From Phenylobacterium deserti (GTDB taxonomy: Bacteria; Pseudomonadota; Alphaproteobacteria; Caulobacterales; Caulobacteraceae): a DNA stretch of 64,000 nucleotides. Position numbers and translations under genes: made by a program. This document shows, in pieces, positions 28,342 through 36,195 of the stretch. The first letter of the stretch is position 1. Each line of letters begins with the position of its first letter. Location of the stretch: positions 1-64,000 of the forward strand of contig CAMCXF010000011.1 of the NCBI GenBank assembly GCA_945883235.1, in the 5' to 3' direction. Below the pieces are notes generated by a model. It ran no database searches. It was not told the DNA's origin and was given only the letters and a program-made list of their open reading frames with translations.

Positions 28342-28367
28342 AAGCCGCCGCAACGCTGCGGCGGCTT
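28342..28367 (-). terminator. Intrinsic terminator of the porin gene
   Basis: AAGCCGCCGCA pairs perfectly with TGCGGCGGCTT across ACGC. Read leftward the hairpin is followed by TTCTGTTTTT, so it ends transcription of the porin gene at 28398. Confidence 0.8.
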
Positions 28368-28397
28368 CCCTTCGGCAAATAGCCGGGACTCAGCGTC

Positions 28398-29090
28398 CTA
28401 GAATACGAACTTCAAACCGCCGACCAGGCGCGAACCATAGATGTTCCCGAAGCTGTGGGCGTCGGTGTCATGGTAGCGAATGTCGACCGAGAGGTTGTCT
28501 GTGAACGCGTATCCCACGCCAGCATTCCAGGTCATGTAGTCACCCGGACCCTGAACCTGCTGGTAGCCCAGCGCGCCGGAGACCGAGAACTTGCTGTCGG
28601 GGATGGTCGTGGAAAAGTTGACTTCGGTGTAGACGGCGTCGCCGGTCTTGCCGAAGAATTCCGGCGAATAGTACAGCGCGGCACCCAGGGTCACGGGGCC
28701 AGCCGGCACGGAGGCCGCGATCTTGCCTTCGAAGTAGTCCTGGTTGGATCCGTTGGGCGAGCCCGCATAGCCGAAGAAGAACACAGCCATGTCAAAGGTC
28801 ACTGCGCCGACGACCGGCTTGACACCGGCGTACAGGTCATACTCGAAGTTGGTACCATTGCCGAAGTCGACGTTCGAAAGCCAAGCGCCGGCGTAGCCGA
28901 TGCCCATGAAGGTGGCGTCAACGCCACCGAAGATGGAGAGGTCTTCGTCGGTCTGGCTGATGCCGCGGAACACGTAGTCGTTGTTGGCACCGACGTTGAA
29001 GGCAAATTTGGTCTCGTCCTGGGCATTTGCAGCACCGGCAAGCACCAGCGAACCAACAGCAGCCAGTAGTGCGATCTTTAACGTTTTCAT
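28398..29090 (-). CDS. TorF-family putative porin
   Basis: A 230-residue outer-membrane protein with signal peptide MKTLKIALLAAVGSLVLAGA and family marks: FAFNVGANNDYVFRGISQTDE, a FGGVDATFMGIGYAGAWLSNV strand pair, DLYAGVKP, TEVNFSTTIPDSKF and a final beta strand GSRLVGGLKFVF. The SQT motif after the first strand is typical of the Gcw_chp/TorF family, thought to form small barrels of unknown substrate. GGGGA upstream fixes the ATG at 29090. It is monocistronic with its own terminator. Confidence 0.85.
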   Translation of the reverse strand: MKTLKIALLAAVGSLVLAGAANAQDETKFAFNVGANNDYVFRGISQTDEDLSIFGGVDATFMGIGYAGAWLSNVDFGNGTNFEYDLYAGVKPVVGAVTFDMAVFFFGYAGSPNGSNQDYFEGKIAASVPAGPVTLGAALYYSPEFFGKTGDAVYTEVNFSTTIPDSKFSVSGALGYQQVQGPGDYMTWNAGVGYAFTDNLSVDIRYHDTDAHSFGNIYGSRLVGGLKFVF

Positions 29091-29272
29091 TCTTTTTATC
29101 CCCTTATTTGTCCGTCCTGCCGAAGCGGGCGGCGGCGTCATGGTGGTCTGTGGAGCCCTCAGCGCAAGTCGAGGGGCAGCCTTCAGCCAAGCCGCAAAGA
29201 TGCTGATAATTTATTAAGCATCCTTGTCGTGCGATGCTCACTTCTTAGTCGCAAATCTGTCGTTCGGCAAGG

Positions 29273-30070
29273 TCAGCGGGCCACAAGTGGCGCATAGCCG
29301 AGGTGCGACCCGGCATCTACGATCAGCGTTTCCCCGGTCACATGGCGCGATGCAGGTGAGGCCAGAAACACCGCTGCTGCGGCGATATCCTCAGGTTTCG
29401 ATGCGACTTTCAGGGGGGTACCGGCGGCGGCATTGGCGCGCAGTCGATCCACGGCGACGTCCGGCATGCCCTTGCCGAACCAGGGCGTATCGATGAAGCC
29501 TGGACAAATGGCATTGACCCGGATCGCGGGTGCAAGGGCCCGTGCGAGCGAGATTGTCATAGTATTCAAAGCACCTTTCGACGCAGCGTAGGGGACCGAC
29601 GACCCGATACCCGCCACGCCGGCGATTGAACTGGTCATCACAACAGCGCCTGGCTGGGGCGCGGCTTCCAGCAGAGCGCGACACGCCCGGACCATCTGGA
29701 AACCGCCGACCACGTTGACAGCATAAAGGTCCAGGAAGTCCTGCGCCGACACCGCATCCAGATCGGCATGGGCGGCAAAGCGGGTGGTTCCGGCATTGTT
29801 GAACAGCGCGTCGATACGTCCATAAGGCTTTGCTGCTGCGGCAATTTTCACACAGTCTGCGTCATTGGCCACGTCGCCCTGTACGACAATCGATTCGGCA
29901 CCTTGTACCTTCACCAGTCGGGCTGTTTCGTCAGCGTCGTCGCGGTTGGAGGCATAGTTGATCACCACGACCCTGGCACCCTGGGCGGCCACCTCGACGG
30001 CGATGGCGCGGCCGAGGCCGGTCGATGCGCCGGTGACAACCACCACGAAATCATTGAACTGCCCGGCCAT
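29273..30070 (-). CDS. SDR-family NAD(P)-dependent oxidoreductase
   Basis: A 265-residue classical short-chain dehydrogenase with [12 protein letters not shown] (cofactor loop), [22 protein letters not shown], the NNAG strand motif, [21 protein letters not shown] with the Ser-Tyr-Lys triad, and the [12 protein letters not shown] loop. The Asn-Tyr-Ala-Ser-Asn after strand 2 suggests NADP or NAD without a strongly basic pocket. Ribosome site GGAGGG precedes the ATG. The substrate is unknown; it resembles the FabG/glucose-dehydrogenase group. Confidence 0.85.
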   Translation of the reverse strand: MAGQFNDFVVVVTGASTGLGRAIAVEVAAQGARVVVINYASNRDDADETARLVKVQGAESIVVQGDVANDADCVKIAAAAKPYGRIDALFNNAGTTRFAAHADLDAVSAQDFLDLYAVNVVGGFQMVRACRALLEAAPQPGAVVMTSSIAGVAGIGSSVPYAASKGALNTMTISLARALAPAIRVNAICPGFIDTPWFGKGMPDVAVDRLRANAAAGTPLKVASKPEDIAAAAVFLASPASRHVTGETLIVDAGSHLGYAPLVAR

Positions 30071-30123
30071 GTCTAGATCCCTCCGCCTTGTTGCCCCACG
30101 CTCTAGCGTCTAATGGCGTGCCT

Positions 30124-30579
30124 ATGGAAGAGACCCATCTGACCCAACTGGGCCGCGAGGTGCGCGGGTTCGATAGTCCTGATACCGCCGTGCTGGAGCG
30201 CGTGCCCAATCCCCATCCCGATGCCGCCTATCTGGTGCGGTTTGCGGTGCCGGAATTCACGTCGCTGTGTCCGGTGACGGGCCAGCCGGATTTCGCGCAT
30301 CTGGTGATCGAGTATGTGCCCGCCGCCTGGCTGGTGGAGTCGAAGTCTCTGAAGCTTTACTTGGGCGCGTTCCGCAATCACGGGGCCTTCCACGAGGACT
30401 GCACAGTGGCGATCGGCAAGCGGCTGGTGGCCGAGCTGGCCCCGGCCTGGCTCAGGATCGGCGGCTACTGGTATCCGCGCGGCGGCATTCCCATCGACGT
30501 GTTCTGGCAGTCGGGGCCGGCACCTCAAGGGCTTTGGCTGCCGGATCAGGGCGTGGCGTCCTACCGGGGACGCGGCTGA
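30124..30579 (+). CDS. queF: NADPH-dependent 7-cyano-7-deazaguanine reductase (preQ1 synthase)
   Basis: Reduces the nitrile preQ0 to the amine preQ1 in queuosine biosynthesis. The 151-residue short-form enzyme shows [15 protein letters not shown], where the cysteine (residue 49) forms the thioimide and Asp (56) is the acid. [20 protein letters not shown] is the QueF signature and supplies substrate and NADPH contacts. The ATG at 30124 was preferred to a TTG 12 codons upstream. No other queuosine gene is in the window, and I see no preQ1 riboswitch in the short leader. Confidence 0.93.
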   Translation: MEETHLTQLGREVRGFDSPDTAVLERVPNPHPDAAYLVRFAVPEFTSLCPVTGQPDFAHLVIEYVPAAWLVESKSLKLYLGAFRNHGAFHEDCTVAIGKRLVAELAPAWLRIGGYWYPRGGIPIDVFWQSGPAPQGLWLPDQGVASYRGRG

Positions 30580-30591
30580 GCGGAGTCGGGG

Positions 30592-31206
30592 TTACAGGCC
30601 CTCTTGCGTCCATCGCGTTATCGCGACTGGCGGACGTACGCGTTCCAGAGGGGCCTCGCGAGGCGTTCCGATCAGGATGACGCCGGCGACGCGCTCGGGG
30701 TCTGATAGCCCCAGAAGGGCGGTGGCGTCTGCGTCGTAGCTATACCAGTCGGTGATCCAGTTGGCACCGAAGCCCATGGCCAGGGCGGCGGTGACCAGGG
30801 TCTGACAGACGGCACCGGCGGAGAGCTGTTGCTCCCATTGCGGGATGGCGGCGGGCTTTGGTGATGAGACTACGACCACGGCCAGGGGCGGGATCTTCAG
30901 CTTGGCGAGTTTGGCCGACAGCATGGGGTCGCTCCGGTCGCGCGCCAGGGCGTCCAGACGCTCGGCAAAGGCGACCTTGCCGGCACCTTCCAGGACTATG
31001 AAACGCCAGGGAGTGAGCTTGCCGTGGTCAGGGACCCTGGTGGCCAGGCGCAGCAGGTCGGCCACCTGGTCGGCATCCGGGGCCGGTGTGGTCAGGGTCG
31101 TGGCTGACGTGGAGCGGCGCAACGCCAGGAAACGCAGCACCTCTGGTGCGGCGGCGACAGGTAGCGCGGTTCCGAAATCGGGGGCGGGGGGCAGAGCGGA
31201 GGTCAT
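30592..31206 (-). CDS. Nitroreductase-family protein (YdjA-like)
   Basis: A 204-residue FMN-dependent NAD(P)H reductase. Motifs of the short YdjA-type group: FLALRRSTSATTL, LLRLATRVPDHGKLTPWRF, VVVVSSPKP, AGAVCQTLVTAALAMGFGANWIT and GVILIGTPREAPLERVRP. It may reduce quinones or nitroaromatics. The ATG at 31206 begins the family-like sequence; the longer reading adds 36 low-quality residues. Confidence 0.82.
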   Translation of the reverse strand: MTSALPPAPDFGTALPVAAAPEVLRFLALRRSTSATTLTTPAPDADQVADLLRLATRVPDHGKLTPWRFIVLEGAGKVAFAERLDALARDRSDPMLSAKLAKLKIPPLAVVVVSSPKPAAIPQWEQQLSAGAVCQTLVTAALAMGFGANWITDWYSYDADATALLGLSDPERVAGVILIGTPREAPLERVRPPVAITRWTQEGL

Positions 31207-31385
31207 CGGGCAGGACTTAGTCCGGGCGCGGTTGAAAACCAACGGCCATTCATCCGCCGGGTCTGGAGTTTTTGCCAGAGTGGCGGTGGTTGTGGCGGCT
31301 TCCCATAAGCCCATGAAGCATCGCGCTGTCGGGTTTGGCCCGGCGATGATAGGGTGAGGATCGTCCGATGGGTCGGGAGGATATC

Positions 31386-32219
31386 ATGAGCCAGCGCTTT
31401 GAGGTGGTGCACGCCATCGAGGCCCCGCCCGTCTGGGCCGCGTTGCGAAACGAGGCGGCGGCGTCGGCCAGGACCGAATCAGCGCTGGCCAGCCTGTTGG
31501 CCGCTGTGATCCTGAACCACAAGAGCCTGGGCGATGCGCTGAGCTATCAGCTGGCCAGAAAGCTGGGCGACCAGGAGCTCAGGGCCATGAGCCTGCGCGA
31601 CATCTGCGAGGAAGCCTACTACGGCGACCCCTCGATGGTGGAAAAGGCCGAGTATGATCTGAAGGCGGTGTTCGAGCGCGATCCGGCCTGCAAGGGCTAT
31701 GTGCAGCCGTTCCTGTTCTTCAAGGGTTTTCTGGCGCTGCAGACCCACCGGGTGGCGCACTGGCTTTGGAACGAGGGGCGCCAGACCCTGGCCTTTTATC
31801 TGCAGAGCCGGTCGAGTGAGCTGTTCCAGGTGGACATCCATCCAGCCACCCGGATCGGCAAGGGCGTGTTCATCGACCACGGCACTGGCATCGTCATCGG
31901 CGAGACGGCGGTGATCGGCGACGATGTCTCGATGCTGCAGGGTGTGACGCTGGGCGGCACGGGCGCAGAGCAGGGCGACCGTCACCCCAAGGTTGGCAAC
32001 GGTGTGCTTCTGGGGGCCGGTGCCAAGGTGCTGGGCAACATCATCATCGGTGACAACGCCAAGGTGGCCTCAGGCTCGGTGGTGCTGAAGCCGGTCCCGC
32101 CGGGATGCACCGCCGCCGGCGTTCCGGCGCGACTGGTCAACTGCCCCACCGACGAGAATCCCGCCCGGAGCATGGACCACACGTTGGCCGAGGAAGTCTA
32201 CGAGGACTATGTGATCTGA
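31386..32219 (+). CDS. cysE: Serine O-acetyltransferase
   Basis: Acetylates L-serine with acetyl-CoA, the first step of cysteine synthesis. The 277-residue protein has the alpha-helical N-terminal domain (WAALRNEAAASARTE, LNHKSLGDALSYQLARKLGD). The left-handed beta-helix with hexapeptide repeats follows: DIHPATRIGKGVFIDHGTGI, IGETAVIGDDVSMLQGVTLG, GVLLGAGAKVLGNI and VVLKPVPPGCTAAGVPARLV. The DHGTG His and the acidic residues of the active site are present. GGGAGG upstream of the ATG at 31386 settles the start. Confidence 0.93.
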   Translation: MSQRFEVVHAIEAPPVWAALRNEAAASARTESALASLLAAVILNHKSLGDALSYQLARKLGDQELRAMSLRDICEEAYYGDPSMVEKAEYDLKAVFERDPACKGYVQPFLFFKGFLALQTHRVAHWLWNEGRQTLAFYLQSRSSELFQVDIHPATRIGKGVFIDHGTGIVIGETAVIGDDVSMLQGVTLGGTGAEQGDRHPKVGNGVLLGAGAKVLGNIIIGDNAKVASGSVVLKPVPPGCTAAGVPARLVNCPTDENPARSMDHTLAEEVYEDYVI

Positions 32220-32286
32220 GGTTCCCCTCAGGCCTGTGACCCGTTAGGTTCCCGCCGACTTCAGTGACGCTTCCAGGAGCCCCGGC

Positions 32287-32493
32287 GTGGACGAAAAAGC
32301 TATCCGCAAGATTGAAGGCCATCTGCGCGGGACGTTTGCCAATGCGCGGATCACCCTGGTGCCCCGGCCACGGCAGAAGGATTCTGCTGAGGTCTATGTC
32401 GGCGAGGACTTTATCGGTCTGGTGTTCGAGGATGAGGACGGCGACGGGTCGTACGTTTTCAACATGTCGATCCTGGCGGAAGACCTTCCCTAG
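32287..32493 (+). CDS. DUF3126-family protein
   Basis: A 68-residue small protein that I recognise as the alphaproteobacterial DUF3126 family: KAIRKIEGHLRGTFANARIT, PRPRQKDSAEVYVGEDFIGL and EDEDGDGSYVFNMSILAEDL. Its function is unknown. The GTG start has GGAG nearby and follows cysE by 67 bases. Confidence 0.82.
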   Translation: MDEKAIRKIEGHLRGTFANARITLVPRPRQKDSAEVYVGEDFIGLVFEDEDGDGSYVFNMSILAEDLP

Positions 32494-32507
32494 CGGCCTT
32501 AGCTGTC

Positions 32508-32521
32508 TGTAGGTTATCTAC
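32508..32521. promoter_or_regulatory. Operator-like dyad just beyond the repressor gene
   Basis: GTAG-GTTAT-CTAC is a small palindrome preceded by T. Its TGTAGGTTAT half resembles TGTAGATTAT found at the repressor promoter (33176), differing at one base. It could be a distal operator. Confidence 0.35.
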
Positions 32522-32526
32522 CGAAT

Positions 32527-33171
32527 TCAGGCGGCGCTGCGGATGATGCGGCGGGCCTGGAACGGCGGGATGATGGCAGTGATGTGGGCGGCCCAGCGCA
32601 GGCGGGCGTCCTGGCGCACCGGCCCGGCCACGCTCTCCAGATCGTAGAGGCCGGGCTTTGAGCCGCGCAGCAGCCGCTTGACCAGCACCTCGTCGGTGTC
32701 GGTTTCCACCACTACCACATGGCCCAGCATGTCGGGGCTGGGCGGGGTGCGCTGGTCCTCGAAATAGATCAGGGCGCCGTCGTCGGCGACGCCGCGCATG
32801 GAGTGGCCGGCCACCTTCAGCGCGCGCGCCTGGGCGGTGCCGCCGGGGGGGATCGGGGCCAGCTCCGCCGGGTCCTGCCCCGTGGCGAAGAGGACCGTGC
32901 CGTCCGGATTGCCGCCCACGTTGCCGATCACCGGCACGAGCCCCTCCGCGCCCACGACCTGGGCCTCGCCCGACGCGTCATAGAGCCATTCGGCCCGGAC
33001 CCCGAAGGCCAGGGCATAGTCCTTGGCGCGGCGGTAGGAGAAGGGCGCGTTGCCGTTCTCGTTGGCGGCGTAGGTGTTGCGGCTCCAGCCGAAGGCATCG
33101 GCGGCGGCAGCGGCGGTCTCGTGACCCCGGTCGATGCGGGCCTGCCGCAGGCGTTCAGCGCGTCCATCCAT
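32527..33171 (-). CDS. Phage-type repressor with HTH and S24 peptidase domains
   Basis: A 214-residue LexA/C2-like regulator. The N-terminal HTH (LRQARIDRGHETAAAAADAFGWSRNTY, residues 8-34, then NGNAPFSYRRAKDYALAFGV) binds DNA. The C-terminal S24 domain has a nucleophile serine in KVAGHSMRGVADDGALIYF and the general-base lysine in DEVLVKRLLRG. The region where LexA is cut (Ala-Gly in VAAGEP) reads VGGNPDG here, so self-cleavage may be weak or absent. It is divergent from the small HTH-like gene at 33235 with 63 bases between, an immunity-region arrangement, and probably represses that cassette. Confidence 0.82.
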   Translation of the reverse strand: MDGRAERLRQARIDRGHETAAAAADAFGWSRNTYAANENGNAPFSYRRAKDYALAFGVRAEWLYDASGEAQVVGAEGLVPVIGNVGGNPDGTVLFATGQDPAELAPIPPGGTAQARALKVAGHSMRGVADDGALIYFEDQRTPPSPDMLGHVVVVETDTDEVLVKRLLRGSKPGLYDLESVAGPVRQDARLRWAAHITAIIPPFQARRIIRSAA

Positions 33172-33234
33172 GACCTGTAGATTATATGCAGAAAATGTTT
33201 GTCACAAGCGGGATGTATATTTTATACAATCTAC
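33172..33234. promoter_or_regulatory. Shared repressor/cassette operator region
   Basis: The gap between divergent genes is AT-rich and full of dyads. TGTAGATT (33176-33183) and AATCTACA (33228-33235) form an 8-bp inverted pair that brackets the gap. TGTATA-TTT-TATACA (33214-33228) is a perfect palindrome just before the rightward start codon. These are good candidates for binding sites of the S24-type repressor and the Cro-like protein. Confidence 0.6.
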
Positions 33235-33468
33235 ATGGCAAACATCGAACAACAAACATACGAAGTGCTCCGTTACGGCGGGGCGTCCGTGGCCAGAGCT
33301 TGCGCAGAGATGGGCGTCAGTTCCGGTCGTAGCACCGCGCTCGAGGCGATTTTCCAGGTGCGGCGGCCGGGATCGGGGACGGACGCGATGCGGCCCCGGT
33401 TCGCGCGACATGTTACACATGTAAAACGAGTGCGTGCGGCCGGCGGCTACCCGGCGCTCAACCTGTGA
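33235..33468 (+). CDS. Small Cro-like DNA-binding protein (putative)
   Basis: A 77-residue protein starting MANIEQQTYEVLRYGGASVA. Its ARACAEMGVSSGRSTALEAI segment reads like a helix-turn-helix, and the C-terminal half is basic (RPRFARHVTHVKRVRA). The ATG at 33235 lies directly after the operator palindrome; an upstream ATG is possible but would include the operator. It faces the phage-type repressor, the place of a Cro gene. It shares a 4-base GTGA overlap with the next gene. Confidence 0.6.
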   Translation: MANIEQQTYEVLRYGGASVARACAEMGVSSGRSTALEAIFQVRRPGSGTDAMRPRFARHVTHVKRVRAAGGYPALNL

Positions 33469-33662
33469 GCGCGCTGGACGAGGCAGCGACGATGGTCGCC
33501 GGTGCCCTAAGTCGACGCAAACCGGGCGAACGGGGGCGGTTCCTGCGCGAGCTGATGGCGCACACGGCGGCGGGGCTGGTGGTGATCGAGGGGGAAGCTG
33601 CGGCGTCCGAGGCGGTCTATCGCCTGGCCGACGCCGTGGTGGGCCGCGCATGCGCACGGTGA
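33465..33662 (+). CDS. Small protein of the repressor-controlled cassette, unknown function
   Basis: A 65-residue, helical, alanine- and arginine-rich protein (LDEAATMVAGALSRRKPGER, LMAHTAAGLVVIEGEAAASEAV). Its GTG start overlaps the stop of the preceding gene (GTGA), and its own end overlaps the next gene by 13 bases, so the three are translationally linked. No family recognised. Confidence 0.55.
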   Translation: MSALDEAATMVAGALSRRKPGERGRFLRELMAHTAAGLVVIEGEAAASEAVYRLADAVVGRACAR

Positions 33663-34204
33663 GGGGGCCAAGCCAACCGGGCCTCAGGCGACTGGCGCGT
33701 CAGGCGCTGGCGCGGGCGGTGAGCGCGGGCGTGGCCGAGACGGTGGCGCTGTCGCGGGCGCGGGGCGAGGCGATCGAGGCCGAGGACCCGGGCCGTGGAC
33801 CCTATCGCCGCCAGACCGGGCTGGACTGGCTGGCGGGACGGGGGCGGATCGGCACCGCCGGGCACGCGGCAGGCGAGGCCTATGGTCAGGCGTGGCGGCG
33901 CGCGAGACTGGAACCGTCGATCCCGTCCAGCCTGGATATGCAGCCTGGCAGCGGCGGCGGCGCGGGACGGACGGCGTCGCTGTCGCGAATTCTGGCGCAC
34001 GGCGAGGGCACGGCGATGGCGCAGCAGCGGCTGGCGGCACTCCGCGCGCGGCTGTCGCACCAGCCCGACCTGGTGGCGGCCTGTGACGCGATCTGCGGCG
34101 AGGAGAAGACGCCCCGCGAGGCGGCGGGCGGGGAGCGCGAGGCCGGGCGGCTGGAGGCCGTGCTGAAGGTGGCGCTGGACCTGCTGACGGGGGCAGGGCG
34201 ATAA
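33650..34204 (+). CDS. DUF6456-like protein ending the cassette
   Basis: A 184-residue basic protein. The parts TGLDWLAGRGRIGTAGHAAGEAYGQAWRRARL and CDAICGEEKTPREAAGGERE, RLEAVLKVALDLL resemble, from memory, the DUF6456 region of alphaproteobacterial regulators and prophage proteins. Several of those carry an HTH. The ATG at 33650 follows GGTGGG and overlaps the preceding gene. As the last gene under the phage-type repressor it may be a regulator or replication-related factor. Confidence in the gene is good and in the family moderate. Confidence 0.6.
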   Translation: MRTVRGPSQPGLRRLARQALARAVSAGVAETVALSRARGEAIEAEDPGRGPYRRQTGLDWLAGRGRIGTAGHAAGEAYGQAWRRARLEPSIPSSLDMQPGSGGGAGRTASLSRILAHGEGTAMAQQRLAALRARLSHQPDLVAACDAICGEEKTPREAAGGEREAGRLEAVLKVALDLLTGAGR

Positions 34205-34292
34205 ATGTTCACGTTTTGTCTTGACATTCGCGCGCAGATTGGGTACAGTTTCGTCAGCGTTAGGAAGTGTGCCCTGAGGGGCGGTGACGCTG

Positions 34293-34680
34293 CGTGTCCT
34301 CCTCGCCCCCGCGAAGCGAGCGGATGCACGGAAGTGAGTCGGTGATCACTGTGGCGGGCCTAACAGCCTTTCTCCTCACCCGTCGGGGGAGGGGGACCGC
34401 GCGAAGCGGGGTGGAGGGGGCCTGTTTGGCCCGGCGCGTCTGACGTTTTGATCGTTTGCGGTTTGCGGCGAGCCTGGTGTTCGAAAAACTCGCTACGGCG
34501 CTCCGGATGATCGAGTTGACCGCATGACGCTGTGCGACGGCGGCCCCCTCCACCCCGCTTCGCGCGGTCCCCCTCCTCCGATGGAGGAGGAGAAGGGGGG
34601 CTGCGGCACCCAGACCCGTCACCCGCTCACTTCCGTGCATTCAGTAGCCCGCGAAGCGAGGGGGAGAGGCGTGGGGGCCG
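34293..34680. repeat. Long imperfect inverted repeat with about 120-base spacer
   Basis: The left arm (about 34293-34424) and right arm (about 34545-34680) match in opposite orientation. The best block, GAGGGGGACCGCGCGAAGC followed by GGGGTGGAGGGGGC, is near-exact, and CACGGAAGTG with GCGAAGCGAG recur near the outer ends. The spacer is unlike the arms. No ORF with natural composition is present from 34205 to 34838. It looks like a mobile or REP-type intergenic element, able to fold into a long hairpin. Confidence 0.6.
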
Positions 34681-34838
34681 CGTCCCTACTCTTCAATTTT
34701 TGCAACGTCATTCCCCGGCTTGTCCGGGGGATCCATGCAGCTTGTGCGGCGGGTGAGGCGTGTCGGTCCTGCATCCGCGCAAGAACAGCGATGCCCGGCG
34801 CAGCTATGAGGCGCCAATCAATTCAAAGGAGGTTTGCT

Positions 34839-35339
34839 ATGCCTGATCGACAGGTTGATCCCGCACGCCTGGAGGGCCACGCGCTGGCGCGTTGGTATCG
34901 CCGCTCGCCGCAGGAGATTTAGCAAGAGCGGCTGGGCGCCAGGAATCAGGCCTATGACGCCTTTTTCACTCCAACCCGACTCGGGCAGGTCGACCGGCCC
35001 GCAGCGGCAAATAGCTCAGCTCCGAATGGCGTCGCTGACTGCATCGGTTGCCACGGTCGAATTCCGCCGCCGTTTTCGTTTCCCTTTCCGATAGACGGCT
35101 TTCCAATTTTTCGGGAAGGCTCATCACGACCGCCCTCAAAACCGCCCGAGCGAGATCGCAAGCAGTGCGACTTGCAATATGCGTCCGACACGGACATCTG
35201 TGTGGGGCAGATTGATGAGAAATCGAAAGCCGTGTGCCATGAAAGCGCGGCCGATCGATTGGCGCATTGCTTGAGGTATGGTGAGGTCGACATTCCCGCT
35301 CTCAAGACTTTTCCAGGTGGCCGGCGAAAATGGCGGTGA
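34839..35339 (+). pseudogene. Polymorphic-toxin-like gene interrupted by an in-frame amber codon
   Basis: AAAGGAGG, an ideal ribosome site, precedes ATG at 34839. Codons 1-27 (MPDRQVDPARLEGHALARWY then RRSPQEI) are followed by TAG at 34920-34922. The same frame then stays open for 138 codons (QERLGARNQAYDAFF...) to TGA at 35337. The N-terminal DPARLEGxALxRWY segment resembles a module found before variable toxin domains. The tail has paired cysteines (ADCIGCHGR, RKQCDLQYASDTDICVG, AVCHESAADRLAHC), like C-termini of some putative effectors. Base composition is lower in GC than surrounding genes. It overlaps the downstream gene by 10 bases. Either a nonsense-inactivated toxin or a read-through gene. 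Confidence 0.6.
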
Positions 35340-35653
35340 TTGCCGAACAGTGGCTGGATCAACTTGGGTCTGACGAGAAGGTCGCTGTTCGCCTTCATGC
35401 GCCTTATCATTCAAAAGAACGCAAGAGTTGGGTCTGTCGATTTGAGATCGGCGACCCTGTTGATTATGCCCTCGATATTTGCGGCGAAAGTGGTCTTCAG
35501 GCGCTGGCGTTGGCGCTGAAGGCGCTTTCGGCATCGCTTTACAGCAGCGATCTCTACCGGCGCGGCGCTTTGGGAGCATTTGGCGCGTTTGGTGGGTACC
35601 TTGGTATCCCCGCACCCCAGGTTTTCCTGGATGAAGCCCCGTTTCCTTTTTGA
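35330..35653 (+). CDS. DUF6968-like protein, putative immunity protein
   Basis: A 107-residue acidic protein: MAVIAEQWLDQLGSDEKVAV, RLHAPYHSKERKSWVCRFEI and SGLQALALALKALSASLYSS. From memory this is the pattern of the DUF6968 family of small cytoplasmic proteins. The start overlaps the end of the toxin-like reading frame by 10 bases, the usual arrangement for toxin-immunity pairs, and its composition is similarly AT-richer. Intact, while the partner has a nonsense codon. Function is inferred from context only. Confidence 0.6.
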   Translation: MAVIAEQWLDQLGSDEKVAVRLHAPYHSKERKSWVCRFEIGDPVDYALDICGESGLQALALALKALSASLYSSDLYRRGALGAFGAFGGYLGIPAPQVFLDEAPFPF

Positions 35654-35844
35654 GGCTCACATCCGAATGGAGGAGAGCCCCCGGAGGCCCCGGTTACTTG
35701 TCGAGAATGATGGCGTTAGGGGACGAGCTGATGCCGCTGGCACGGGCGGAGGGGTTGAACGATCCTGGGCTTGGGCTGACGCTGCGGCATTGAGGGGGTG
35801 GGGGTTGCGCGCGGGGAGATGTGTATTGCGTCCCTTTGTCTTTC

Positions 35845-36043
35845 CTCCTTTCCCCCGTGCGCGCAGCGCGACGAGAGGGAGAGGCCGGGAGAGGGCCGGC
35901 TGGGCGGGCTCTGATCTGAACCCGAGGACCCAAAAGCGCCACCGCCGCACATCCCCGGACCTCCAACGGTGGATCACAATTTCACGCACCGGCCCTCTCC
36001 CGACCTCTCCCTCTCTGCGCTGCGCGCCGGGGGAGAGGAGTGG
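35845..36043. repeat. Inverted repeat element with 57-base arms
   Basis: The stretch at 35845-35901 and the one at 35987-36043 are near-perfect reverse complements, sharing GAGAGGGAGAGG and GGGAGAGGGCCGG and the GCGCGCAGCGC core, with an 85-base spacer. Nothing else is seen between the immunity-like gene and the lipoprotein gene (35654-36195). The architecture resembles the element at 34293, though the sequence differs. Confidence 0.6.
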
Positions 36044-36195
36044 GGGCGTTTGCTCGTGTGTTCAGCCGGGATGACGGGGTTTGGGGATGGCCGGATAGTC
36101 TTGAGCCTGCCCCGCCCCCAGACCCGGCCCATCGAAACGGTGGAACTACTCCGGCCGTGTGGAGTTGGGGTCTGGACGTAGCTGGAATGACCCCC

